Positions 8,995-21,267 are shown, counted from the first letter of the stretch. The stretch is DNA of 64,000 nt from Cryptomeria japonica (GCF_030272615.1 NC_081406.1:481400900-481464899); one strand, 5' to 3'. Translations and numbers: made by a program. Notes: generated from the letters alone by a model not told the origin.

Positions 8995-10669
8995 CCATAG
9001 AGGGCTCCCATTGTATCAGTGTTGTACCATTTTTTTTGTATTGTAGACACGTGCGGGTGATTGTAGCCATATGATTTTGACATCATTGTATCATGACACT
9101 TTATATATATATATATGAGATGATTCATCTTTGTGGCATCTATATGCATGTGTACCTATGTGATGAGATGTTTCTATGTGATGCTTATGATATGGATGCA
9201 AATATGTATGTAATGCAATATTTTTGTTCTTTTATGTTTTAAAATGTTATGCCAATGTAAATGTAAATGTATGTAATGCATATGAATATGCTAATGCAAA
9301 TGCAAATTGTGCTAACAGGTGTTGTGTGCAGGATATGGTGCAGTTGTGATATCGATATTTATGTATGAAATGCTTATATGTGGTAATGCAGGTGCAACTA
9401 CATGAAATGCAAGTGTTTTTGGTGTGTCATTATACTCAGTCATGTGATAGTAGGCTACACAGACTCAAAAAGGACGATGGAAGTCAATCGAGAAAGGGGG
9501 ATGGAAGACAGAAGATATGAAAGTGAAAGAACTTCTTGTGCGTTATCATCATTGAGCTTTATTATGGCAAGTAGGTTATGACAATCGAGGCATTTGTTCC
9601 ACCCAGAAAGTCATTGTACCTGTTTGCATGGAGATAAGATAGTCACAAACAAGGAATGCCCCAATTCACACTAGACTCACAGTGTCCTCATATCCTTGGA
9701 CAAGTCATAGCATTACTAAGAGACAATCCACAGACAGCAAATACAAATAGGTGACGATACCCCATCCTCGCCTTTCTAGTCAAAGACATCCTGGAGATAG
9801 AATCTCTAGTCAGAGACATCCTGGAAAAGCTAAAAGACATGTCACCAAAAGATAAAATCAAAAGAAAACCAAGACTCGATACCAACATCCACTGTAGTCC
9901 TCAAGTTTAGTGTCTCTTGTCACTTGTATAAGTCTTATTTGATCGTGGTCACAATGTTTACTTTCACAGAAAGGATAGATAGCACTGAACCATAATGTTG
10001 TCTGAGTCTATTGAAAGATTTGATTTGTTGAAGCCCATTGTTGCTGCTGTGTCTCATCTGAAACTGACTGAATCCATGAAACTGATACTTTATTGCAGAG
10101 AAGATGAAACTTTATTGCGGATCTGTGATGCAGATGCTTCTTTATTGCGGATTGTGTGCGAATAGACTGAAGGAAGCTGGAAGAAACTGTACTCCTCGAA
10201 ACATGCGATGTTCTCAGTTCCACACCCATTACTAGATGTAGGATTTTGCCTTAGCCACAGATAGGATCTGGTTTATTATGGATGGAAAGGGATGTGAAAA
10301 GGGAGGTTTATTATGGATGGCTAACCAATCTTAGGTAGATCAATAACAAGCCATGATGGGAATGGGTAAGTTTATTATGGATGAATTGGCCGTGAGTGTG
10401 TGCAAAGTGAAATGATGAAAGTGAATCCTGAAGGAGGGAGGAGCAATGTCTCTACACATGGCGCTGGTGACCCAGTTTTCACCATGGTACTTTCCCAGGG
10501 CACCACCGAAGTGGTTTTCACCATTGGACGAAATTATTTCTCATTACTTTTTTCGATTTTTCAATGTTTTTTTGTGTCATGAGGCACCTATTTGCCAGGT
10601 TTTCACCAAGTAATGATTTTTTTGTTTTAGAATTTTTTTTGTATTTTTGAATTAGGATATTCCGACGAG
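8995..10669. other. Gypsy-1 spacer between PMD gene and pol, no gene seen
   Basis: No supported coding sequence. It holds a short TA microsatellite (about 9100), an ATGC/ATGCAAAT-rich stretch (9170-9420), a 20-bp direct repeat around ctagtcagagacatcctgga (about 9777 and 9811), three ctttattgcrga units (10089-10150) and three gtttattatggatg units (10271-10383). Two ttttcacca boxes (10477, 10514) and one near 10600 resemble those around 14018 and 14092 inside pol. Confidence 0.6.
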
Positions 10670-12079
10670 CTATGTGTAGAACCTGCGAAGGTGCATGCTA
10701 TTGATAGGATCCTCCAAAGGTTCACCTTCTGTAGTTGAGAGCTGATATGCCCCAGATCCATATGTTGCTGTAATGATGTAGGGACCAAGCCAGTTTGGTT
10801 CAAACTTGCCCTTCTTCTCTCTGTCTTGCTGATTCTAGGGGTTTTCTCTGAGAACCAAGTCACCTACCTCAAATGTGTGAGGCTTGACCTTGTGATTGTA
10901 GCTATGACTCATTCGTTGTTGGTAAGCCTTGAGATGATTAAAAGCAGTTTGTCTCCGTTCATCCAGCAGTTCTAGCTCTTGTAAGCGAGAGACCCTGTAA
11001 TCTTCATCAGTGATGATGTTTTGCAAAGAGACCCGTAAAGAGGGTAACTTGACCTCAATAGGCAAGATGGCTTCAACGCCATAAACAAGTGAATAGGGTG
11101 TAGCTCTTGTAGGCGTGCGGACACTTGTGCGGTAGGCCCAAAGTGCAGGATTGAGTTGGATATGCCAATTACAGCCAGCACCGTCGACTGTCTTCTTGAG
11201 GATTTTAAGGATTGTTTTACTAGATGCCTCAGCTTGGCCATTACCTTGGGGGTAATACGGTGTGGAGAAACGATGGGAAATATGGAAGCGGTCAGAGAGT
11301 TCACGAACATCCTGATTTTTGAAGGGATGCCCGTTATCAGTAATAATGGAAACAGGAATACCATATCGGCATATGATATAGTTAAGGATGAATGTAGCAA
11401 TTTGTTTCCCAGTGGCTTGTGTGAGAGGCACGGCTTCAATCCATTTTGTGAAATACTCTGTGGCTGTGATAATGAATTTATGACCATTGGAAGAAGGAGG
11501 GTGAATCTTGCCTATGAGATTGAGTCCCCATTGACAAAAAGGCCAAGGAGACGCAAGTGGTTGAAGTTCTTGTGCTGGCGCATGTATGAGATCTCCATGA
11601 ATTTGACATTGCTTACATTTCTTGACAAACTGATATGAGTCTTTCTCCATATTGGGCCAGTAATATCCAGTCCTGATGAGTTTCTTGGCCAAGGTAGGAC
11701 CACTAGCATGTGGACCACATATTCCTTCATGCACTTCCCGTAACGCAATCTGAGCTTCGTCGCTTTCTAAACATCTAAGAAGAGTGCCATCTAGACCTCG
11801 CCGGTATAGGATATCAGCTAAAATGACATATCGAGAGGATTGGCGAATGAAAGTGCGACGTTGGTTATTTGATAGATCAGGAGGTAAAGTATTGTCTCGT
11901 AGGTATGTGAAAATAGAACCATATAACTGGGATTCGGGACCGACAACACATATCATCTCAGTAGGCATTATCTCATATGAAGGGACCAAAAGGTTATCCA
12001 CCAAGAACTCATAGCGGGTCTCGTTTGGAGGTAAATCAATCAATGAAGCAATTGTAGCCATGGCATCTGCGGCACGATT
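10670..12079 (-). pseudogene. Gypsy-1 integrase, catalytic Asp lost
   Basis: The reading frame continues the RT frame after a TAG at 12077-12079. Counting from the Met at 12061: zinc finger His111/His118 with Cys149/Cys152; rve core with GLNLIGK, ITDNG (Asp242) and GNGQAEAS (Glu278). The D-x35-E spacing is correct. The first catalytic Asp, expected in GLD, is Asn181 (codon AAT), which would abolish strand transfer. A second TAG at 10832-10834 precedes KKGKFEPNWLGPYII, and the natural stop is at 10670-10672 after INSMHLRRFYT. Integrase inserts the cDNA in the nucleus. Confidence 0.93.
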
Positions 12080-14093
12080 CTACTCTCTTGGTATCTGCTC
12101 AAAGTCTATCTTTGTAAAGTGTTGTTTCAGATCATCCACCATTTGTTTATAAGGCATTAACTTTTCATCTTTTGTTTGATAATCACCAGTTGCTTGATGG
12201 ATAACAAGTTGGGAGTCTCCAAAAACACGAAGTTCCTGGATCTTCCATTGAACTGCAATTCGTAATCTTGTTGTTAATGCCTCATATTCCGCTATATTGT
12301 TAGTGCAAGGAAATGATAAGCGGTATGATTTTGGTATAGAATCCCCTTGAAGAGTTATAAAGAGGATGCCAGCTCCTGCCCCATGCTGTGTGTATGAGCC
12401 ATTGAAGTACAATTGCCATGGCTTTGCATGTGACACTGCTAAAATGGATTCATCTGAAAATTCTGAACTTAAAGGAACATCATCTATCATGGGAGCATCT
12501 GCTAATTGATCTATGATGGCTTGTCCTTTTATTTCTTTTCTGTCTACATACTCGATGTCGAATTCACTCAGTATCATTACCCATTTGGCCAGTCGCCCAG
12601 TAAGTGTTGCCTTATTGAGAAGGTATTTCAACGGATCTATCCTTGCAACTAACTTTGTCTTATGAGTAAGCATGTAATGTCGTAATTTCTGTGAAGCAAA
12701 GACCACGGCCAGACATGCGCACTCAATTGGTGTGTAGTTTAGCTCGTATCCCACCAATGTGCGACTGATATAGTATACTGCTTTTTCCTTGCCTTCAGCG
12801 ATTTGTTGCGCTAAGAGTGCCCCTAGTGCTGTTGGAGTAGCTAAAATGTATAATAAAAGTGGTTGATCTGGAACTAGTGGCATCTTTAGAAGATAATCTT
12901 TGAGCGTCTGGAAAGCCTGTTGACAGTTGTCATCCCATTTGAATTTGATGTTTTTATGTAGTAGGTGTTGAAAAGGATTACACTTATCTGCTAGTTGTGC
13001 TATGAATCTTCGAATGGACTGGAGTCTGCCTTGTAAGGATCGAAGTTGACTGATATTTCTTGGAGGTTGCATTTCCAAGATGGCCTTGACTTTTGCTGGA
13101 TCAGCTTCAATTCCTCTTTTGGATACAATGAATACTAGGAGCTTCCCAGAGGTTACTCCAAAGACGCATTTCTTAGGGTTTAATCTTACTTTGTATTTTT
13201 CCAACTGATCAAAGGCAACTGAAAGTATGTTCAAATGTGTATTTCTGTCTATTGATTTGACCAAGAGGTCGTCAACATAATCTTCCACAGTTACATGCAT
13301 GAGATCATGAAAGATAGTAGTCATAGCTCTTTGATATGTAGCACCTGCATTCTTTAACCCGAAAGGCATGACATTCCAGCAGAAAGTTCCCCACAGACAA
13401 GTAAATGTTGTTTTATGTTGATCCTCGGGTGCAATTCTTATCTGATTATAGCTAGAGAATCCATCCATTAATGATAGCATTTCATGACCTGCTGTGAGAT
13501 CAACAATCAAGTCAATGTTTGGTAATGGGAAGTCATCCTTTGGACAAGCTTTGTTGATGTCTCTGAAATCTGTGCAAATTCTGATGTTGCGATCTGGTTT
13601 ACTGACAGGCACCAAGTTAGAGATCCATTCAGGATAATCAATTGGACGTATGAATCCGACATCGAGTAATTTCTCAAGTTCTGCTTTGACTAGTAATGCC
13701 ACTTGTGGATGCATTTTTCTCAATTTCTGTTTTACTGGTTTTGCCCCCGGTTTGACTGTTAGATGATGCATTACCAAATCCGGATCCAATCCAAGCATAT
13801 CAGCGTATGACCAGGCGAAGTTGATTTGTCGCTCTTTGAAGAAACTTATGAATTTTGACCTTTCAGACTCTGTCAGTGATTTAGCTAGGAATATGTTGTG
13901 TGGAACCTCTTCTGTATCGATGTTTGTTTTGATAGTCTCCTCTACCAACATGGATGATTTTTCCTCATATGATGCTGGGATAATCTCGAGCCTTCCATCT
14001 TCGGGCACCTCAAAGAGGTTTTCACCCTCAGATACGTCCTTTCTTTTTACTTTTTTGGGGTCAGATAGTGCCACAGTGTGGTTTTCACCATAA
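12077..14093 (-). pseudogene. Gypsy-1 reverse transcriptase, RNase H and archaeal-type RNase H
   Basis: The open stretch from 14074 encodes 664 residues. RT lies at about 110-300 with CTDFRDINKACPKD, LMDGFSSYNQI and YVDD (266-269). A connection and degenerate RNase H follow (about 345-520, TPIECACLA). A second, archaeal-type RNase H starts at about 553 (WQLYFNGS, GDSQ at 619-622, IPRE at the end). The second RNase H is the mark of the Tat group. Its first catalytic Asp, expected in FDGS, is Asn558. A TAG at 12077 separates it from integrase. The upstream join is out of frame near 14090. Confidence 0.93.
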
Positions 14094-15035
14094 GACCCTT
14101 GATTTGTTCTTATTTTTCACATTTTTGCGACTGGAAGGTCCGACACCCTCACCAAAATATGCCACGCTATTAAGTTCTATGGTGTATCCCGCTTTATGGT
14201 CTCCAGGGGGAAGATCATCTCGTATGCCTAGATAATCAATAAAAGCTTCATCATTTTGGAATGTATCCAACTATGCAGGTCCTTCATTAGCCCAATCAAT
14301 GAGTTGGTGATGAACAAGGGGAAGGTCGTTAATGTCTTCGAAGTTAGCGGGGCTAAGAGTGAAGATGTGGTTATATTCGGGTATGTCAAGGTAATTATCG
14401 AGGTCATCGATGGCACTCTCCTCATCAGTCTCGATCATGAACGAATCCAAATTATCATCACTAGTAGCACATTCCAGAACAGGTGTTCTCATCTTATGTG
14501 ATTTCAACCTAGAACCTTGAGACAAGGATTGTGTAGACTCCTCATGGGTTGTTTCTTGACCAACTCTGAATTTGTTATAAAACTCTTCCTCTTCTATGGG
14601 TTCATCTAGCTCTCTGAATGTCTCGGTGAGCTCATAGTCACTGGAGGATTTGTCTGAACCCCATTCCCATTCGTTGGAGTCTGTGGAATAGTGATCCTCT
14701 TGTTGAATTTTGGCAATTTTGATTCGTGATGCCTCTTCTGTCCTTTTAGTGTGGATCTTGGAAGTCAGAAAACCAAGTCCCTTCAAGCGTTCCCTTTTTA
14801 CAATCAATTCAGGTTGTAAGGGCTCCATAACGCCTTCTTTTCATAACCCAAGAGGGCTTTTTCCATCATACCCGAATTTTTGTAGAATCTTGAAGCCTTT
14901 GCCATATTTCTCACAGGGTATATTGATCTGATCTTGTGTGTCATCTTCAATGTCTTTGTAGAGCATTTTATATAAACCTTCCTCTTCTAGTTCGCCCCAT
15001 CTTTGAAAGGTAGTAGGGTCCCATTTGAGCGTCAT
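14085..15035 (-). pseudogene. Gypsy-1 linker with G-patch-like motif
   Basis: The frame opens with the ATG at 15035-15033, which overlaps the Gag-protease stop as ATGA, one base back (a -1 frame). It encodes WDPTTFQRWGELEEEGLYKM, then KGFKILQKFGYDGKSPLG, GVMEPL and ERLKGLGFL. The glycine spacing resembles a G-patch, a nucleic-acid-binding module. An acidic linker follows. In-frame TGA at about 14836-14838 (probably from Trp) and TAG at 14271-14273 break it, and a frameshift near 14090 separates it from RT. It may belong to one gag-pro-pol polyprotein reached by frameshifting or re-initiation. Confidence 0.65.
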
Positions 15036-18000
15036 GATGGATGTGGCCGTCCATATTCTTTTGGAAAGCTCATGACTTGTCGTAAATACATGGTCTGATT
15101 TAAAGTGTATTCTCCCATGCCTTTGTCCTGAAATCTGCCTTTAAGTTCACCCTGTTTTGATGTCGAAGGTTTCAATGACTCAGGGTCAATGTCTGCCAAA
15201 GAAGGAACAGCTTCACGATTACTGGGAATGATGATCTCAGTATGTGATCTCAAGTTATTGCAATATATGAACGGATTAGGATCGACGTTAACTGTTACCT
15301 CGACTCCATTGTGAGGAAACTTAATGCATTGGTGATATGTCGATGGGACTGCCCTCATTTCATGAATCCAAGGACGTCCTAGCAATATATTATAAGTGAG
15401 ATCTAAATCCAGGACTTGACAAACCACATCCTTTGTAACTGGCCCGATTCTTAGAGGTAAGGTGACTGTGCCCTTGGATGAGCGTTCTTCATCATCATAT
15501 GCCTTGATGGTGATTTGATTTTTTGAATTCACAGCTTTATCGGAATATCCCAATTGTTCAATGGTGCTCAATGTACAAATGTTTAGACCAGCTCCTCCAT
15601 CTATCAGGACTCGCTTTATTCGATGTTTGTGTATGAAGGCTTCAATATGTAATGGTGCATTATGTGGCTGACTTACGGAGGCGTCATCGGCTTCTATGAA
15701 TGTAAGGGAATGTGGAATGGAAAAGTATCCCACCATGGCTTGAAACTGGTCCACGTTCAAATCAGTAGGAACGACGGTGTCTCTCAAGATTTTGTCAAAA
15801 ATAGCTTTATGAGCGGGGGATATGCGTAAGAGCTCAAGGATGGAGATGAGTGCGGGTGTCTTCCCTAACTGTTCTACAAGGTCATACTCAGGTTTGGTAG
15901 ATGAAGAAGCGGTGTTTTTAGTTGAAGCAACTGACAAAGTAATTTTACCTCGATGAGTTGTAACATGACATTCAGAAGTAGGTTCCGAAGAAGATCCAAC
16001 ACCTCTTAGAACAATCTTGGGTTGCTGAGGAGGATTCTCGGGGTTTTTGTTCTTGATGGTAATAGTAGAGATATGATTGTCCATCAAGATATGATTGATA
16101 GTTGAATCATAGTTGTAAGGTGCTCTAGTATAGTTGACTTGATCATCTGTGACTTTAGCTTTTCCCTTGTCGTGCTTTGGGAATGGTTCCTTAAACATCT
16201 CATGTTCTTGATTGGATGAGTGTCCCTCAATCTCAATGTCACCTCTATCAATGAGATCTTGCACAATATTCTTCAGTCGATGACAATTACCTGTTTTATG
16301 ACCCTTGCTTTTATGAAATTCACAATACTCATCATCATTCCACCAATTTGGTTTGACCTTTGGTTCATATGGAGGAAAATCTGGAACTGTGATTACCTTG
16401 TTTGCCACCAGCTTCTTGAAAACTGACTCAAGTGGTTCTCCCAAAGGAGTGTACTTCCTTTGTGACCTGGAAGTTGTTTGAGTATTCACTTGATTGTTTG
16501 TAGAACTTGATCCTGAAAAGATGAATTTGGGTTGCACCGTGTTGGCATCAACAACACCATCATTGACTGTGTTCTTGTTTTTATTCCAAAATCTTGGCTT
16601 GTCTTTTCCTTTAAAGTCATCTTTGTTTTCCTTGAATATTTTAATGACTCCTTGTTCAATTAGGACCTTTTCTGTCGCTAAGCCTTTTTCAATGACGTCC
16701 TTGAAGGTGGACAAACAAGCTTTCCTTAAGTCATAACCAATCTCTTTGTTAACATTTTGGGTGAACATCTCTACCATTTGTTTTTGTGGAATCTCACAAG
16801 AGAATCTGCTGGCTAGATTTCTCCATCTTTGTAAAAATGATGCAAAAGATTCTCCCTCTTTTTGCTTAGTATTGCACAAAGTAGTGACTGATATGTCTGT
16901 CTCTATATTGTAGGAGAAATGTTGAATAAATGCCTCTGCTAGGTCACCCCATGACTTAATACCAGGTGGGAGTTGGGAGAACCATTCCATAGCTTGATCG
17001 CCTAAGCTTTGTGGGAATAATCTCATCAAATATGTCTCTTCTGAAGCTACTTCAATGCAAGCTATGAAAAATTGTCTTATGTGTGCCTTAGGATCCCCTT
17101 TTCCTCTATACTTATCAAATTTAGGTGTCACAAAGTGTGTAGGAAATGGAGGCATTGGAATGCTCTTGTCAAATGGATAAGGACATATGTCTCTCATTGT
17201 GTATGTTGGCTTTGGTGTATTTATGTCCTCCATTTTCTTTTGTAAGTCCCTGATTTGTTGTTCCAAACTGCTCTTAGGTGGAGATCGACTTCTTGGACCA
17301 TATCCTATGTTTGAGGTACCCATTGGAGGAGGTACATGTTGCATATATGGATGATATCGATCATACACATGTTCATATGGAGGAGGTCTATAGTGATGTT
17401 GCGTATATGGACCACTTGGTATAGATTCATGTTGAGGAACACCATATATATTTTGTGCATGTATACCATACTCTACAGGCATGTCATGTTCTATTGTATT
17501 GCCCCCAAATTTGACATGAGGTTTCCTTGTGTCCAAATTTTGAGCATGCCTTGGAATATCCCATTGCTTTGGTGGTTGATCCTTAGCATTGATATGTGAT
17601 TGAGCATATTTTTCTCCATAAGACTTCCATAATGGTCTGCGAAGGTGAGTATCATATGTTTGACCATGTGTATGTGGGACCTCTGGTTTTTGAAGCAAAG
17701 CTAATGGTCATTCAGGTACCATATGTGGTCCTCTATTTCCTCCACTATTAGGTCTCCTTTGATCCATATTGGAGTGAGGTTGTTGCAAAGGTCTATGTTT
17801 CATTATTTGAGACATGTCAAAATCATGAGGTATCTTGGCTCCACTTTGTGCCATCATGTGTAAGAAGTATTGTCTATCTCTCCTCATTATTTCCTCAACC
17901 AATCGATTGAAATGGGGATTCATAATGGATTCTTCCACATCTGCTAAATGTACTGAAAAGTTCTCCACATTGTCATTTTGTGTAGCCTTGTTGTTTATAG

Positions 18001-18169
18001 TGTCCATGTTCTCAACATTTGGATTGTTTCTATAGGTATCCATGTCAGGTAATGTAGTATGATCAGAATTGAAAAAGATATCATTGTCATACTCATAAGA
18101 ACTCATGTTTGCGGACTCTTGAGCCTCTTTAGTTTCTCTCCTAGATTTTTGAAGACGGGTTTCAACCAT
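15032..18169 (-). pseudogene. Gypsy-1 Gag-protease, one stop in the N-terminal part
   Basis: The Met at 18169 (MVETRLQKSRRETKEAQ) starts a frame that meets one TGA at 17708-17710 and then stays open for 888 codons to 15032. Numbered from 17698, the Gag core lies at about 192-350 (GDPKAHIRQFF, MEWFSQLPPGIKSWGDL, FLQRWRNLASRF). A knuckle-like C-x2-H-x4-H-x4-C sits at 459-473. The aspartic protease lies at about 685-800 with LIDGGAGLNI (Asp700, Gly-Gly instead of Thr/Ser-Gly) and ILLGRPW. Gag packages the RNA in cytoplasmic particles and protease cuts the polyprotein. The long open frame shows recent activity of the family. Confidence 0.92.
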
Positions 18170-18662
18170 GAACTAGGTGTTGACCAAGATGTGAGAGACT
18201 AGATGAAAAATGGAAAGAGTATGGAAGACCAAGAGTTGAATGGAATGTAAATGAGTCTGAAGTGTACTTGCAATGTCCAAAGTGTAAGACCAAGTATGTA
18301 TGTAGTAGAGTAGGTGTGACTTCCAAAGAGAGGATAGTTTCTCTTGATGAGGTAAGCTGACCTTGACTCTAAGTAAAACCAAATGAGACCCAAAGGTAAG
18401 AAACCTTGATGAGGGACCACTTGGCAAAGTGTTGTTGTATGTAGTATGTTGACAAAGTATGATGAGGACAAGCAAGTGACCTTTTGACTCAAGTTTAGAC
18501 AAATGTGAATGTAAAGTGAGATGTAAAGAAATGATGGACTTTGTGAGACCCAAGGACAGGTTGAATGCTAAATGAAACCTTAGAGAGATGACCTAGGAAG
18601 CTCAAGATTTCTGAAACTGACTGTATTTGCTTGCTGGACTGTAACAGTTTTTCAATTCTGGA

Positions 18663-18815
18663 CACAGACACGACTGTATAGTTCACATACGCGGTTTCCT
18701 GACACAGACGTTCTTATATTCAACACAGATGCTGTTATAAACACAGACGCTATTCTGCCCTTCACAGATGCGCCTAGACAACACAGACGCGGTTAAAACA
18801 GACACAGACACGTTT
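18663..18815 (-). repeat. Array B: 8 CACAGACGC units, about 20-bp period
   Basis: Units start at about 18663, 18684, 18703, 18724, 18742, 18763, 18782 and 18803; steps are 21, 19, 21, 18, 21, 19 and 21 bp. In Gypsy-1 sense they read GCGTCTGTG. This lies some 500 bp upstream of the Gag start in the leader. Confidence 0.85.
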
Positions 18816-20040
18816 CTATAAATTTTGTGCAATTTTTCCAATCTGTGAAGTTGTTTTGTTGTGACTCAATCTGACTGTTTGACTATTTTTCGTGACAAGA
18901 GGACACAATGTCGATGAGGACTCAATGTTTGAAAGTGTTTAGACTGACAATGACTCCAAGAAAAGTGTGTTGTTTGATGTAAAATTGTTTTGCATACACT
19001 TGAAGACACAAAAGACACAATGTTTTGCTGTTTGGTCTTGAATGTTTTGAATGTTTAAAATAAGTCAAGCACAATTCTTATGGCTGGCCAAGACAATAGT
19101 TGTTGATCCCACATGGGGTTTTACCCCCGAGGCTATGCTATTCAGAGCGGATACTTAGATGCTTGACCTCACTGGCTCCACCCTCGGCACTCACTTCTCG
19201 GGTCAGCCAAGCATCAGTCCCCATGAAAACTCCCCATGGCGAACTTTGTATCTCTACTAAGAACCGTATGTGTGTGGGCCGCTACCAGAGGTCCGACCTC
19301 CTGCCCCAACAACTAGAAGGATTTGGGCTTCTAAAACAAAAAGGTGCTAGTAAGGGCATCCGCTCATGTGGCCATACATGCGACACTTTCAGCTCTGTAA
19401 ATACAGAAGGCTCCCAGCCGGTAGGGGTTACGCCCTACAAATGATCAAATAAATTTGATCAAACGGGTTTATGGGGAGACATAGTGTCGGTATGAACTAA
19501 TCAGCACACGTTATTCATAGTTTTCACCATGAATACATTTGATTATAGTGGTTCGGATGAGGTGGGTTTTCCTTGCTACCACTTGGGTCATTCTCTTCTC
19601 ACTAGTAGTCCTAATGACCACACGGGAAGACAGGCCCTCTAAAGATTAAACAAAAAGAGCCTATTGCTCAAGACACAAAAGACAATGATTCAATTTTAGT
19701 GCACCAATGGAAGTGTTTGCCAGTCTATGAAAACAAGGCACACAATAAAAATCCAAAAACCCTTGCCAAGGACCTGCAACAAAGAGTTGTTAGTAGTTTG
19801 GGTTGTTTGAAATAATCACCCCTTCCTGCAGACACACAAGTTAGGTAAATTTTAAAACCCAAAAGACTTTGTGAAAATAGGGGCCTTCAACCAAATGATT
19901 TAGCTTCCAAGGCAAACTGCACCAATTGTGTTAGCTAGATCTGAAAATGTTAGTCCAAAATAAACCAGATCTGAAACCCGAAATGCAAAATCCAAAAACC
20001 GAATCAATAAAATTTCCAAAATTTTGAAACAGGCAATGCA

Positions 20041-20300
20041 CAGACGTGATTACCACCAACGCAGACGCGACTCCGAAATAGAAACGCAGTTCTGTGAGAC
20101 ATAGACGCAATTAAAAACCACAGACGCGCTTTCTGTACGCAGACGCGGGTGAAAACGACATAGACGCGTTTCAGTAACACAGACGCGCCTCCATGGAACC
20201 TGCAAAAATGAAATATGACCAAAACACAGACGCGGATACAGTTGTCGCAGACGTGCCTGAAAATCAAAAATGCGATCCGAAAGTGCGCAGACGCGAAAAT
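20041..20300 (-). repeat. Array C: about 11 CAGACGCG units, about 20-bp period
   Basis: Cores start at about 20041, 20062, 20081, 20102, 20121, 20140, 20161, 20180, 20227, 20248 and 20288. Steps are 19 or 21 bp except 47 and 40 bp, where intervening units appear to have decayed. Same orientation and phase pattern as array B. It lies just inside the PBS, at the start of the leader. Confidence 0.85.
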
Positions 20301-20385
20301 ACCAAAAATGCTGCCGAAAATGTCCGATCTGCAACTTCAAAAACACAAGATCTACAACAAGGAGGTTAAATGCAAAGGGACAAGG

Positions 20386-20403
20386 GTCCCACCGGGCGTG
20401 CCA
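20386..20403 (-). promoter_or_regulatory. Gypsy-1 primer-binding site
   Basis: Minus-strand TGGCACGCCCGGTGGGAC starts three bases inside the 5' LTR. Gypsy-2 and Gypsy-3 have related sites at the same place (TGGCACCCATCGTGGGGC, TGGCACCCACCATGGGGC). The complementary tRNA was not identified; a match of its 3' end to a plant tRNA would confirm it. Confidence 0.75.
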
Positions 20404-20406
20404 AAA

Positions 20407-21174
20407 TGTATATGGTGAAAATGGATAACAATAATAACAATATTGAAAGGCTAAATGAATTCAACCACAAAACCCTAGCCTAACAATCAACAAAGATCCA
20501 CCATAACATATGAAGATTACCTAAGACAATGCAAATCACATGAAATCACAAAGATTATACCATCACATGTCCAATAGGGTTTTGATCTCCATTCTTCCTA
20601 TCTCCATTGATCTTGCTTGATATATTTGCTCTCAGATTTTATATGCACAAGAGCTCAACAAAGAACGGAATGTGGTTGCAAGTAGGATCGTAGTGTAGTC
20701 AAGTCCTCCAAATTGTTGATTAGGGTTTGATAATGAAGAAGGCATCTCCTTAAATAGAAGACACAATATGAAATGGAGGGATAAGATTGAGAGGTGTAAA
20801 AGGAGGTCGGCTATGATTAGAGGGTAGGTAAACGAAATAATAAAATAATGAAAGGGGTAGGTAGTGTATGAATTAAGAGATGAATGACATGTGTCATAGG
20901 TAGAAAAGGCTAATGAATTAATTAAATAAATAAAGATTTATTTAATTAATAGAAGAAGTAGGATAATTAAATAAATAAGAATATTTATTTAATTTAGGAA
21001 AAGGATAATTTAAATAAATAAATGTATTTATTTAAATGAGAAATAAGGCTAGAAAAGGATAAATGAATTAATTAAATAAATAAAGATTTATTTAATTAAT
21101 AGAAGAATTGGGCTAAAGTAATTAAATAAATAAAATATTTATTTAATTAGACATGACAATTTTGGGTGTCTACA
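20407..21174 (-). repeat. Gypsy-1 5' LTR
   Basis: 768 bp, TG...CA, differing from the 3' LTR only at four sites by my alignment. Transcription would start in this copy and run leftward. A weak TATA-like ctatttaag (minus strand, near 20755) is the only core-promoter candidate I see. Confidence 0.95.
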
Positions 21175-21267
21175 CCAACTACTCCCCCTGAGAAGTAGCT
21201 TTCTCATCAAAGCCGGAGTAAAAGATTTCTCTGTTAATTCTATCGGTTGATGACTATCATCAACTGT

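Larger units (their letters stand above)
18170..20385 (-). other. Gypsy-1 5' leader
   Basis: About 2.2 kb between PBS and the Gag start, without a supported ORF. It contains arrays B (18663-18815) and C (20041-20300). The 19100-19444 open frame on the opposite strand has no recognisable domain and I treat it as chance. Such long repeat-bearing leaders would need bypass of upstream ATGs for Gag to be translated. Confidence 0.7.
5007..21174 (-). mobile_element. Gypsy-1, near-complete Tat-type Ty3/Gypsy element with an antisense PMD gene
   Basis: The two LTRs are 768 bp each and I find only 4 differences (0.5%). The flanking 5-bp TSD ccaac (5002-5006 and 21175-21179) is perfect. PBS (20386-20403) and PPT (5775-5790) set the direction leftward. 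In element order it has a 2.2-kb leader with periodic repeats, Gag-protease, a G-patch segment, RT/RNase H/archaeal-type RNase H, integrase, a 1.7-kb spacer, a plant-mobile-domain reading frame on the opposite strand, two repeat arrays and the 3' LTR. At 16.2 kb it is long. Dual RNase H and a DGG protease motif suit the Tat group. In-frame stops and lost catalytic residues make this copy non-autonomous now. Confidence 0.95.

Noticed and set aside
11156-11638. 160-codon + strand ORF opposite integrase
   Set aside because: Shadow of the integrase coding strand, which has clear motifs.
19100-19444. 114-codon + strand ORF in the Gypsy-1 leader
   Set aside because: No domain, antisense to the element, single frame in a less AT-rich segment; likely chance.
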